Below are positions 26,328 to 39,100 of a stretch of DNA of 64,000 nt, piece by piece. Positions within the stretch are counted from its first letter, which is position 1, and every line of letters starts with the position of its first letter. Source of the stretch: Mimachlamys varia (taxonomy: Eukaryota; Mollusca; Bivalvia; Pectinida; Pectinidae); contig OX392529.1 in the NCBI GenBank assembly GCA_947623455.1, positions 61,937,686-62,001,685 on the forward strand. Direction: 5' to 3'. The position numbers and the translations under genes are program-made. The notes beneath the pieces were generated by a model, which had not been told where the DNA came from, ran no database searches, and worked only from the letters and a program-made list of their open reading frames with translations.

Positions 26328-26575
26328 ATATATTGACGTTGTTGTCATGTGTATTCGTGGTACATGTAAAAACTGAATTCACTGATACATGTATATTGAC
26401 GTTGTGGTTATGTGTATTCGTGGTAAAAACTGAATTCACTGATACATTGTATATTGACGTTGTGGTCAGATGTACATCCTGTATTCCTGGTAAAAAATGA
26501 ATTCACTGATATATTGACGATGAGGTCAGGTGTATTCGTGGTAAAAACTGAATTCACTGTACGAGTAAATCCTGT
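26328..26575. repeat. Tandem array, about 60-66-bp unit, 4 copies
   Basis: The unit contains atattgacgttgtggtcatg, tgtattcgtggtaa and aaactgaattcactgatac. The copies differ by small indels (an added catcctgtattcc in the third). The right end merges into unique sequence upstream of MARS1. Confidence 0.85.
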
Positions 26576-26859
26576 ACGAGTTATTCACCTTGTTGTCATG
26601 CACGTGAATTGTACGTTGATTTATCAATGGAGAGTGTAACGTTAATTTATGAATGGGATTATATTATTAGCTAATTACTGTACGCTTAGACACGCATACT
26701 GTAGTATTTCGAGGGGTCACTCTCTTCAATTTCCTCTGCGATCCCCAATTTTGCAAATACAATTCTATAGTTCAATATATACATTTTATATGTTATATAA
26801 CAAAGTTTTCATTTACCAGAATAAGTCGTATTCAATCTTTTTCAATGGGTTGTGTGCCA

Positions 26860-27005
26860 ATACCTTTTCTCAAAACAAAACGAAAGTACGCACTTCCGGT
26901 CCATTTGCCTTCAGGAAGTGAGTTGTCGCCCTTTTACACACGTGCGTGATTTTCACTTTACCGGCAATATTGTTGACATTTCATATCAACAGTAGTTATT
27001 TCGGA
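26860..27005 (+). promoter_or_regulatory. MARS1: Putative MARS1 promoter and 5' UTR
   Basis: The 146 bp before the start codon contain cacttccggt at 26891-26900 (reverse complement ACCGGAAGTG, a consensus ETS/GABP site) and a second ETS-like caggaagtg at 26912-26920. No obvious TATA box lies at a fitting position. ETS-driven, TATA-less promoters are usual for housekeeping aminoacyl-tRNA synthetase genes. The transcription start itself cannot be read from sequence. Confidence 0.5.
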
Positions 27006-27108
27006 ATGAAACTTCACACGAATCCGGGGAATTTCAATTCTCTGAAGTTACTGGCAGCGGCAGAACTATCAGGAATCAAACTAGATGTGGTTGGAAGAAA
27101 ACATGACG
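27006..27108 (+). CDS. MARS1: MARS1 exon 1
   Basis: It encodes residues 1-34 plus one base: the start of the GST-like domain, with [17 protein letters not shown] matching the beta-alpha opening of MARS N-domains. The donor is g|gtaaaa, phase 1. Joined to exon 2 it reads [14 protein letters not shown], which aligns with the family. Confidence 0.85.
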
Positions 27109-30100
27109 GTAAAACATTGTTCACTTGTGACTCGACCCACTGTCTGATATATTGACATATGTCATCCTACAGAGAAATGTTTCATCATTTTATCTGTTAG
27201 ATTTTCATAAATAGGCCAAGTGTAGATTATTTATGTTCTTTGTTGTGTGGTAGAGCATTTACCCCTTGAAACATAGCTATAGCGTCAGATAAATTAATTT
27301 AATTAGTTATGTTGGTGGCAAAAAATCATTTTGAAAAAAAATAATGGAAAAATCGCCCTTTTAAGTTAGACTATAAATAACACATGAGTAGATTTTATTT
27401 TTTGATCTGATCAAAAGCCAAATCGTACCAAAACTTATAATGAGTTGATACATGCACCACTAATATCCTAAATTACAATGAATAACACAATATTTTACAA
27501 ATGTCAAGAGTCGTTGCACACTGATCTGTGAATTAATTTCATACCAAAACAGAATTGTTATGCATCATTTGTCCGTCAGGGAAATTACGGTAATCTGTTT
27601 AACAAATCACAAACCTTACAGGTGATTCAGCTTACAAACTTGTACATGTACATATTGTATGTACATGTACATATTGTACATGTACACTGTACATGTAGTT
27701 GGGATCGTACAGGTTAATTTTGTTCACTGCAGGATTATACACAATTCAGGCATATGGAATGATTTGTGGTGTGAGGTTAGAATAAGCAGAATGAATTACC
27801 ACTTTTTGTATGATAAAGAGAATATATTCTATATGTATTGTATTTTTGAAATGATTGATCAAGATAAATACACTGTATTTGTGAAAATGACAAAAAGCAG
27901 GGAATGGAAGTTCAGGAAATCATATGAAGGCGCCGTAGCAACAAGAGCGAAATCAGCTTCAAAGTCGGGATCAAAACAACACAATTCTAAATCGGAGGAA
28001 TCATTCAAAGATGTGTGGACAGAGGAACAGGGCAGCTGTAAGATTTTGCTCCAAGGATTAAAGAAAACCCTAATGGAATCCTGTAATCGATGCAAGGATA
28101 TTTTCTGTTCTGAACTTTGATAAAATATATTAAGTCCTATTAAAATACAATTTTATGTGGGTTTTTTTCCACCCTTTAGAGGGACGGTTGAAAAAAGCAT
28201 ACTTACTGATATGAAAATTGAAAAGAGGTGCCAGGAGATGATGAAAGAGAATGAAGCAAAGCTAGCAGAACTTGAGAGGCAGATAAAATTGAAATGTGAA
28301 AGACCCGAAATCAAAGAAACCATTAAAGAGGAAGTCGAGAAGTACCTAAAATTGGAGCAATATCTCTGCCGAACAGGGATTGAATAATATCTGAAATCAA
28401 GGAAATACAAAAAACAGAAAATCATCTGATACTATTTGGTATCCCTGAAAAATCTGATCAGGATAGTAAAAAAAGAATGTGTGAGAAGTTAGGGTTTAGA
28501 CTTCTCATGTTTGTATTACTTTGTTTAAGTATAATTATTGTTTATGATGTACAGATAAGGATCTGTTACTTTCCGTGTTATTCATCACAACTTAGAGTAG
28601 GGCTGATTAGCTGCTACGATACCGGTGCTGAAATCTGTGTGTTTACACTTTTGAGACGACCGGAAGTGGTTGGTAGTAATAACAGGAATGGGTTACCGCT
28701 TCTCCCTCACATGCTTTTAGATGGTGAAACTGGGTTAGAGATTAACAGTTTTAACACTCGTCTTTGAGGCTATTATGGGGAGGGGGAGCAGGGGTATATA
28801 ACGGCTGGTCCGAGCAGGGATCAGGGTCTTGACAGGGTCGGTGAACCGACCCGCTTCTCCAGGTGAGGTAAACCTTGCCAACTTCATGTGCGGTAAACCG
28901 CGCAACATAGGCCAGGTGCTGTGAACAGTGCCGATACCTATCTAGTGCTACGTGGAGTTATCGTTCCTTGGATTCAGCAGTATAGGGTGCTATATAGGAA
29001 CTACAGATTATGTTAGTCAGGGGCTCCGGGCTTAGGCGATAATACATACTGGTTCGCTAATAGACCTATAGGTATCTAGAGGGAATCGATTGTAGCTTTG
29101 GGTATCAGTGTTACTGTTGGTAAGCATAAGGGCCGTACGTGTGACATAGGAATTGAGTTACTTAACATTAGCTATCATTGTGCGATACTAATGTTATGAT
29201 CTTCCGTGTTTATATTGTTATACATTTATATTCTTCATTAATACTTGTGTCTTGTAAATAAATAGTTAGTTGTTTATTGAAACACTTTGTTGAGTTATTG
29301 AATCGATTGCTAGTACTTCCGCTACATCCAGCGTTCGAACCTGTAGTGAAACAGGCCTGTAACCTGTGTGTGTGTGTGTGGGAACGTGGAAAACGAGGTC
29401 TAGAGAAGATTGCAGGTCCAGTCGTCGACTCCGATTATTATTCGACCTTTAAAACTATACGATCACGAAACGGATTCACGGAGTGACGTGTAAAGCTGAC
29501 ACCAACCCTCTCTGGACTGGACCGACGCACACGCACACCGAGGACACTATTACAAATGGAAGAAGACACCAAAGTGGTAAAAGACTTGTTAGATTTTTGG
29601 GATGGACAAAACAATTAATTATAAAGAAAGACCCTGGCAAGAAAGAAATCTGATTAGGAAAGAAACAAGAGACAAATGATGCCATGGAAATAAGCCGGCT
29701 GATACTGGTTTGCTTTGATAACTGTTGTCTGAAGAAAAGGATCTTCAAACATATCAAAATGCTTAAGAACAATATCAAGTTCTCGAATGTACAAAATAGA
29801 AATGACTTAACCAAAGAGAGAAAGAAAAAAATTTATAAGAAGCCAAAATAAAGGAAAGCAAGGACACAGGGTCATGTGTCTACCATGTTCGATGCCCGCC
29901 ATGGAAAAGGAAAATTGTGCATCTTTTACCGCCGATATATAAAACAATTTTATTGCGTGAACTTCAGAAGTTCAAATCATGATTTCTCATGTAATTTTGT
30001 CACATAATATATATGAATAAGAATAACTAGGACATTAGTATTAACAGTTTTGAGGACCAATGATCAATTTCATAGTCATGCACAATATATCTTAGAAATT

Positions 30101-33100
30101 GATATAGAGCTCGAGGTAATTACTTTGCCTGCATCCATTATTTATTTATTACTTTAAAAATTATATTTTCTTAATACAGTATTTTGTTTATGTTTTTTTG
30201 TCATGAAGGACTATCATGAAGAATCCTTTCTTTTTTTTAAAAATTATATCCTGTTTTAAATATAGAGCTGATCATTTACACCAATTAAGATTAAATCTCC
30301 CTGTTACTGTTCATTCATCATTGTAACTTGTTATATTGCCACTATTTGTCCCAAGATTGAGGTAAAAGCATCTTAAAAGAAGTTTGAACTGAAGGATTGG
30401 TAGGAGTTTTCAGGAACATAAGAGATCTTGATATATTTATACATGCGTATGTTATGTGAGTGAGATTGCAAATAGAATGAGGGTTTGCATTGAAATGTCC
30501 ATAATTTATATCTTTTCAAGCATTAAAACTGAAAAGGATCCCACAAATTTTCAGGATTCCCTATTTAAACTATGCAGAGGACCACATTTATTTAGGAAAG
30601 GACCCCATTAATATAGAATACCCAGCATGAACTCTGATGAGGAGTGTAATTATATAAAGATTTTATAATATCATACAGAGGTCCATTACAATATGATATT
30701 ACAGTGGATTCCACTTTATATCACCCCTGTTATTATCACATTCCTTGTTATTTCATTTGGTTAATATCATGTATTTTGAGGTGAATTCCTCTTAATATCA
30801 TGTATTTTGAGGTTAATTCTTCTTAATAACATGTTTTTTTAACCAATGACATAAAATATTCAGAAAATGATATCATTTCCATTGATTTCAGATACAACTT
30901 TTACAAAATATTGCATAGAAAATAAAAATTAACCAAAAAATGATTTTCAATTGGAATATAGCTTACTTTTAGTAATAGAGATTGGAAATGCACTATTTTG
31001 AATTACTCCAAGCTTCAATGTTATCCGATGGAAATGATACTAGAGCTGGGTACCACAAAATCAAAAGTACCACGGTATACCACGGTATTTAGGCAAATAC
31101 TGCGGTATGTACCACGGTATACCACCTTGATTGTATGAATCAACTAGCTGAAGGTCTCTGGCTGTTTTTGTTCTTAAGCGAATCAACAAGTGGCCTGTCA
31201 TAAGTTTCTCTTTGTGTTATCCTCTAATATTGTTTGAGTTAAGCTATGTCTGTCCTAGTTGATAAGCAAACTTATAGGAAATTATAATTAAACCATATTG
31301 GAATTCCAATTGATCTATGTAACAATTAGTTCATTGATAAGCTTAAGTTAAATGAAAGTTCCCAAAAAACCGGTACAGGACAAATGTACCATGGTACGTA
31401 CCATGAAAACTTTATACCACGATATACCGGTATACCGGTAAAACTGCTCAGCCCTAAATGATACTTTCTGGTTTCGGGTAATGGAAAAACATGTTTCTCT
31501 TAATGTCTCATACCTGTTAATATCATGTTTTTGTCTGACAAATACAGTGTGATTTAAAGAGGAAAGCACTGTACTACAGAATGTGGTATCTGTACAGATT
31601 TCCAACAGCCCTTATTCTAGTAAAGGGGGTAATTGTATAGTTGCTTTCAGATTTATTACTCTACAAGAAAAAATTACTTTGGTGCTTGAGTTACTCAATA
31701 TTAATGTACCTTCTTTTAGAATGTTTAGTTAAGAGAAAGTATCAGTGTGAGAAGTAGCACTTTTCTTTGTGCTACTTCTCACACTGATCAAAACCCATCA
31801 GGCTTGTAATATGACTTGATGGACTAATAAAGGGATCAATCTAGGCCTTTTTTACTACCGTATATGGGTAGTTTGAGTAATGAAGATACTTATATAGTAA
31901 GACATGCCTTTCATCCAAACTTGAGTGATTCATTGCTATGTTAAGGTACAGGTAAATAGCCTGTTTTAACATTACCTAGCAAGTCATACCTAGATATTGT
32001 AGTGTCCATTATCATGTTTTTGTTTGACAAGTACATGTTAGCCTCAACTACTTTATAGCCTACAGCATACAGCAAAGTACAGAATGCTGCAAATACCTAT
32101 AGCTACCATGTAGTTCTTTTCATGGGAAATTTGAGCAGAAACTATAGATGTTTTTCTTACTAATAAATGGAAAGGAAGTAATGAAAACTGGTTGTTAACT
32201 TTATTAAAAGATTTTGCATCCTTAATGACAGAACACGTGTATAATCAGTGTTTAACTTTGACCTTTCTGACTGTATGATTTTGACATAAACATGATGTAA
32301 ATTTCGATGTGTCATATATGTGACTCAGCCTTACTTCAGACGTTCAGGTATAAACTAGGCAACATGTTCAAATACATTACTACCGGGGTATATTCAATCA
32401 CTCATCTTTTTTTTTATGAATTTTAAATTGTGATTTTCATAATTGTATGAGACACTTTTGCGATAACAAAACTGTCACTTATCAACAGTAGACAATTATT
32501 TATGGTCCCTTCCCTAGTCACCCATCCCCAGTCTGGTCCCTTCCCCAGTCACCACTGTCCTGTCTGGTCCCTTCCCCAGTCACCACTACCCTGTCTGGAC
32601 CCTTCCCCAGTCATCACTGTCCAGTCTGGTCCCTTCCCCAGTCACCACTGTCCTGTCTGCTCCCTTCCCCAGTCACCACTGCCCAGTCTGGTCCCTTCCC
32701 CAGTCACCACTGCCCTGTTTGGTCCCTTCCCCAGTCACCACTGTCCTGTCTGGTCCCTTCCCCAGTCACCACTGCTCTGTCTGGTCCTTTCCCCAGTCAC
32801 CACTGTCCTGTCTGGTCCCTTCCCCAGTCACCACTGTCCTGTCTGGTCCCTTCCCCAGTCACCACTGCCCAGTCTGGTCCCTTCCCCAGTCACCACTGCC
32901 CAGTCTGGTCCCTTCCCCAGTCACCACTGTCCTGTCTGCTCCCTTCCCCAGTCACCACTGCCCAGTCTGGTCCCTTCCCCAGTCACCACTGCCCAGTCTG
33001 GTCCCTTCCCCAGTCACCACTGCCCTGTCTGGTCCCTTCCCCAGTCACCACTGTCCTGTCTGGTCCCTTCCCCAGTCACCACTGTCCTGTCTGGTCCCTT

Positions 33101-36100
33101 CCCCAGTCACCACTGCCCTGTCTGGTCCCTTCCCCAGTCACCACTGCCCTGTCTGGTCCCTTCCCTAGTCACCACTGCCCAGACTGGTTCCTTCCCAAGT
33201 CACCACTGTCCTGTCTGGTCCCTTCCCCAGTCACCACTGCCCTGTCTGGTCCCTTCCCTAGTCACCACTGCCCAGTCTGGTCCCTTCCCCAGTCACCACT
33301 GTCCTGTCTGGTCCCTTCCCCAGTCACCACTGTCCTGTCTGGTCCCTTCCCCAGTCACCACTGCCCTGTCTGGTCCCTTCCCCAGTCACCACTGTCCTGT
33401 CTGGTCCCTTCCCCAGTCACCACTGTCCTGTCTGGTCCCTTCCCCGGTCACCACTGTCCTGTCTGGTCCCTTCCCCAGTCACCACTGCCCTGTCTGGTCC
33501 CTTCCCCAGTCACCTCTGTCCTGTCTGGTCCCCTCCCTGCCCTGTCTGGTCCCTTCCCCAGTCACAACTGTCCTGTCTGGCCCCTTCCTTAGTCACCACT
33601 GTCCTGTCTGGTCCCTTCCCCAGTCACCACTGCCCTGTCTGGTCCCTTCCCCAGTCACCACTGCCCAGTCTGGTCCCTTCCCCAGTCACCACTGTCCTGT
33701 CTGGTCCCTTCCCCAGTCACCACTGTCCTGTCTGGTCTCTTCCCCAGTCACCACTGTCCTGTCTGGTCCCTTCCCCAGTCACCACTGTACTGTCTGGTCC
33801 CTTCCCCAGTCACCACTGTCCAGTCTGGTTCCTTCCCAAGTCACCACTGTCCTGTCTGGTCCCTTCCCCAGTCACCACTGCCCTGTCTGGTCCCTTCCCC
33901 AGTCACCACTGCCCTGTCTGGTCCCTTCCCCAGTCACCACTGTCCTGTCTGGTCCCTTCCCCAGTCACCACTGTCCTGTCTGGTCCCTTCCCCGGTCACC
34001 ACTGTCCTGTCTGGTCCCTTCCCCAGTCACCACTGCCCTGTCTGGTCCCTTCCCCAGTCACCTCTGTCCTGTCTGGTCCCCTCCCTGCCCTGTCTGGTCC
34101 CTTCCCCAGTCACAACTGTCCTGTCTGGCCCCTTCCTTAGTCACCACTGTCCTGTCTGGTCCCTTCCCCAGTCACCACTGCCCTGTCTGGTCCCTTCCCC
34201 AGTCACCACTGCCCAGTCTGGTCCCTTCCCCAGTCACCACTGTCCTGTCTGGTCCCTTCCCCAGTCACCACTGTCCTGTCTGGTCTCTTCCCCAGTCACC
34301 ACTGTCCTGTCTGGTCCCTTCCCCAGTCACCACTGTCCTGTCTGGTCCCTTCCCCAGTCACCACTGCCCTGTCTGGTCCCTTCCCCAGTCACCACTGTCC
34401 AGTCTGGTTCCTTCCCAAGTCACCACTGTCCTGTCTGGTCCCTTCCCCAGTCACCACTGCCCTGTCTGGTCCCTTCCCCAGTCACCACTGCCCAGTCTGG
34501 TCCCTTCCCCAGTCACCACTGTCCTGTCTGGTCCCTTCCCCAGTCACCACTGTCCTGTCTGGTCCCTTCCCCAGTCACCACTGCCCTGTCTGGTCCCTTC
34601 CCCAGTCACAACTGTCCTGTCTGGCCCCTTCCTTAGTCACCACTGTCCTGTCTGGTCCCTTCCCCAGTCACCACTGCCCTGTCTGGTCCCTTCCCCAGTC
34701 ACCACTGCCCTGTCTGGTCCCTTCCCCAGTCACCATTGCCCTGTCTGGTCCCTTGCTCAGTCACCACTGTCCTGTCTGGTCCCATGTCCAGTCACCACTG
34801 TCCTGTCTGGTCCCTTCCCCAGTCACCACTGTCCTGTCTGGTTTCCCCAGTCACCACTGTCCTGTCTGGTCCCTTGCTCAGTCACCACTGTCCTGTCTGG
34901 TCCCTTGCTCAGTCACCACTGTCCTGTCTGGTCCCTTGCTCAGTCACCACTGTCCTGTCTGGTCCCTTGCTCAGTCACCACTGTCCTGTCTGGTCCCTAG
35001 CCCAGTCACCACTGCCCTGTCTGGTCCCTTCCCCAGTCACCACTGTCCTGTCTGGTTTCCCCAGTCACCACTGCCCTGTCTGGTCCCTTCCCCAGTCACC
35101 ACTACCCTGTCTGGTCCCTTCCCCAGTCACCACTGTCCTGTCTGGTCCCTTCCCCAGTCACCACTGCCCTGTCTGGTCCCTTCCCCAGTCACCACTGCCC
35201 TGTCTGGTCCCTTCCCCAGTCACCACTGCCCAGTCTGGTCCTTCCCCCAGTCACCACTACCCTGTCTTGTCCCTGTCCCCAGTCACCACTGTCCTGTCTG
35301 GTCCCATCCCCAGTCACCACTGTCCTGTCTGGTCCCTTGCCCAGTCACCTTTGCCCTGTCTGGTTCCTCCGGTCGCCACTGCCCTGTCTGGTCCCTTGCC
35401 CTGTCACCACTACCCTGTCTGGTCCCTTCCCCAGTCACCACTGCCCTGTCTGGTCCCTTCCCCAGTCACCACTGTCCTGTCTGGTCCTGTCCCCTGTCAC
35501 CACTGCCCTGTCTGGTCCCTTCCCCAGTCACCACTGCCCTGTCTGGTCCCTTCCCCAGTCACCACTGCCCTGTCTTGTCCCTTCCCCAGTCACCACTGTC
35601 CTGTCTGGTCCTGTCCCCAGTCACCACTGCCCAGTCTTGTCCCTTCCCCAGTCACCACTGCCCTGTCTGGTCCCTTCCCCAGTCACCACTGCCCTGTCTG
35701 GTCCCTTCCCCAGTCACCACTGCCCTGTCTGGTCCCTGTCCCCAGTCACCACTGCCCTGTCTGGTCCCTGTCCCCAGTCACCACTGCCCTGTCTGGTCCC
35801 TTCCCCAGTCACCACTGCCCTGTCTGGTCCCTTCCCCAGTCACCACTGCCCTGTCTGGTCCCTGTCCCCAGTCACCACTGCCCTGTCTGGTCCCTGTCCC
35901 CAGTCACCACTGCCCTGTCTGGTCCCTTCCCCAGTCACCACTGCCCTGTCTGGTCCCTGTCCCCAGTCACCACTGCCCTGTCTGGTCCCTGTCCCCAGTC
36001 ACCACTGCCCTGTCTGGTCCCTGTCCCCAGTCACCACTGCCCTGTCTGGTCCCTGTCCCCAGTCACCACTGCCCTGTCTGGTCCCTGTCCCCAGTCACCA

Positions 36101-39100
36101 CTGCCCTGTCTGGTCCCTTCCCCAGTCACCACTGCCCTGTCTGGTCCCTTCCCCAGTCACCACTGCCCTGTCTGGTCCCTTCCCCAGTCACCACTGCCCT
36201 GTCTGGTTTCCCCAGTCACCACTGCCCTGTCTGGTCCTGTCCCCTGTCACCACTGCCCTGTCTGGTCCCTTCCCCAGTCACCACTGCCCTGTCTGGTCCC
36301 TTCCCCAGTCACCACTGCCCTGTCTGGTTTCCCCAGTCACCACTGCCCTGTCTGGTCCTGTCCCCTGTCACCACTGCCCTGTCTGGTCCCTTCCCCAGTC
36401 ACCACTGCCCTGTCTGGTCCCTTCCCCTGTCACCACTGCCCTGTCTGGTCCCTTCCCCAGTCACCACTGCCCTGTCTGGTTTCCCCAGTCACCACTGCCC
36501 TGTCTGGTCCCTTCCCCAGTCACCACTGCCCTGTCTGGTCCCTTCCCCAGTCACCACTACCCTGTCTGGTCCTGTCCCCTGTCACCACTGCCCTGTCTGG
36601 TTTCCCCAGTCACCACTGCCCTGTCTGGTCCCTTCCCCAGTCACCACTGCCCTGTCTGGTTTCCCCAGTCACCACTGCCCTGTCTGGTCCTGTCCCCTGT
36701 CACCACTGCCCTGTCTGGTCCCTTCCCCAGTCACCACTGCCCTGTCTGGTCCCTTCCCCTGTCACCACTGCCCTGTCTGGTCCCTTCCCCAGTCACCACT
36801 GCCCTGTCTGGTTTCCCCAGTCACCACTGCCCTGTCTGGTCCCTTCCCCAGTCACCACTGCCCTGTCTGGTCCCTTCCCCAGTCACCACTACCCTGTCTG
36901 GTCCCTTCCCCAGTCACCACTGCCCTGTCTGGTTTCCCCAGTCACCACTGCCCTGTCTGGTCCTGTCCCCTGTCACCACTGCCCTGTCTGGTCCCTTCCC
37001 CAGTCACCACTACCCTGTCTGGTCCCTTCCCCTGTCACCACTGCCCTGTCTGGTCCCTTCCCCAGTCACCACTGCCCTGTCTGGTTTCCCCAGTCACCAC
37101 TGCCCTGTCTGGTCCCTTCCCCAGTCACCACTGCCCTGTCTGGTCCCTTCCCCAGTCACCACTGTCCTGTCTGGTCCCTTGCCCAGCCACCACTGCCCTG
37201 TCTGGTCCCTTGCCCAGTCACCACTACCCTGTCTGGTCCCTTCCCCAGTCACCAATGCCCTGTCTGGTCCCTTCCCCAGTCACCACTACCCAGTCTGTTA
37301 ATTACCTGTAGTTTAGCTAGGTGCCTACCAGATGTTCTGGCTGTGAGCCTATTGAAGTGATCAGCTGCACCTTACATTTCCTGTTTCCCCTGACATGTCA
37401 CATTACCAGTTGAAACATCACTCCACCTGACATGACATAGTCAATGGAAGAATTACATATCTTTAATATGTTTTACAAATAGGTTTCAAGGAACTTCACA
37501 CTGCCATGTCTCGGGCTATTAGACGTAAACCACTGGTGTAGAAATAAAACTGACTTTAAGTGTATACCTGTGTTACAGATAAAGTGGTGCCTTACCTGAC
37601 CAGGAATACGTTACCAGTACTGGAAGTCTTCCCAAACAAATTCCTCTTCTCTGTGGGAGCTGCCACAAGGTAAGACTTCTACAGAACCATTCACTGTGTA
37701 ATGGGACTTTATATGGAAATCTAGCTAGGTGTATCTTTAGATTTATGTCCATTTCATAAAGGTTTCTGTGACTTTCTTGTCCATAGATCTAGAATGTTTA
37801 TTTATAGAAGTTTCTAAACAGCTTCAGCTGATTTCCTATCCTTGTTAGCTCACCTAGCCTGGCCCAAAGGGCTAAGTGAGCTTATGTAATGGTGCAGCAT
37901 CTTTCACCTGTTGTCTGTCCTCGGTCTTTAAACTTTTCCTTTAAGCGATTTATGAAAAACCAGAAGGTCTAGTGACATGCTATTTGGCTGGTAGCTTGCT
38001 TAGAAGAAAGTGTACAAAGTTTATGAAACAAATCACTTTTTCCTACATTAATACAAAGTCACAGGAGTTAAATATATCAAAACGTTCATACGACTTCTTC
38101 TAAAATACCTCAAGTCTTAGAGACATTATATTCCACTTGTGGCTTTCGATGAAGAAGGCAAACAAAGTTTGTGAGAAAAAAAAAATCGCTATGACCAGCT
38201 TTAAAAGTCACAGGGGTCAAATGTATCCAAAACTTTTAAATGACACCTTCTGAATTTCCTAACAGGTCTAGATACCTGTTTTGGGGTTAGAAGCTTCCAT
38301 GGAAGGAGCTGAACAAAATTTGGGAAAATAAATCACTTTGACAAACTTTGAAGGTCACATGGGTTAAATATGTCAAAACCTTCAAACAACTTCTTCTGAA
38401 ATATGGAATGGCCTGTAGACATGATATTTGCCTGGTAGCTTCCTTGCAAGGAGGCAAAGAGAGTTAGCAAGAAAAAAAAATCACTGACTTACTTCCAAGG
38501 TCACAGGGGTCAAATATGTCAAACGTTCAAGGTCACAGGGGTCAAACATGTCAAAGCCTTACCAAATGGCATAGAGACATGATATTTGGTTGGTAACTTT
38601 CTTGGATCAAAGTTTGTGAAAATAAATTTCTTTGCCCTACTTTCTAGGTCACAGGGGTCATATATGTCAAAACCTTCAAACAACTGAAAGGGCTAGAGAC
38701 ATGATATTTGACTGGTAACATTCTCTGAAGGTGCTGAGCAAATGTTTCAGTAAAAACTACCTTGACATATCTTCAATGTCGCAGGGGACAAAAATATTTA
38801 AAAATATTGTGTTCTGTAGGTTGACCTTGTCTAGCTTTTTGATCAATTAAGGTTATACAAATGTGAGATTAATACCAGGTGAGCGATGTAAGCCCATCAG
38901 GCATCTTGTTCACAAAATGTTGGTCCTGGAGACAACTCTGAAAGTGTAACTTCTCAGGCTCTTAGAACCATTTATGTAGTAGGAGGGGTCAGGAGATGAG
39001 AGTTTGCCACCACAATTGACTTCGCGTTGTGTAACTTTAAATGTGGTACACCAGTGGCCAACAGTCGCCTTCTAAACCCACCTTCCGGTTCTTTTCCCTT

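Noticed and set aside
26946..27005. Upstream extension of the MARS1 frame (20 codons before MKLHTNP)
   Set aside because: It begins at GTG, not ATG, and the N-terminus starting at 27006 aligns directly with the family start (MRLFVSDG in human).
32502..37360. Long + strand open frames of 650-874 codons (Pro/Ser/His/Val/Trp-rich)
   Set aside because: They are three-frame translations of a 31-bp repeat lacking stop codons, lie inside MARS1 intron 1, overlap one another in different frames and have no non-repetitive part.
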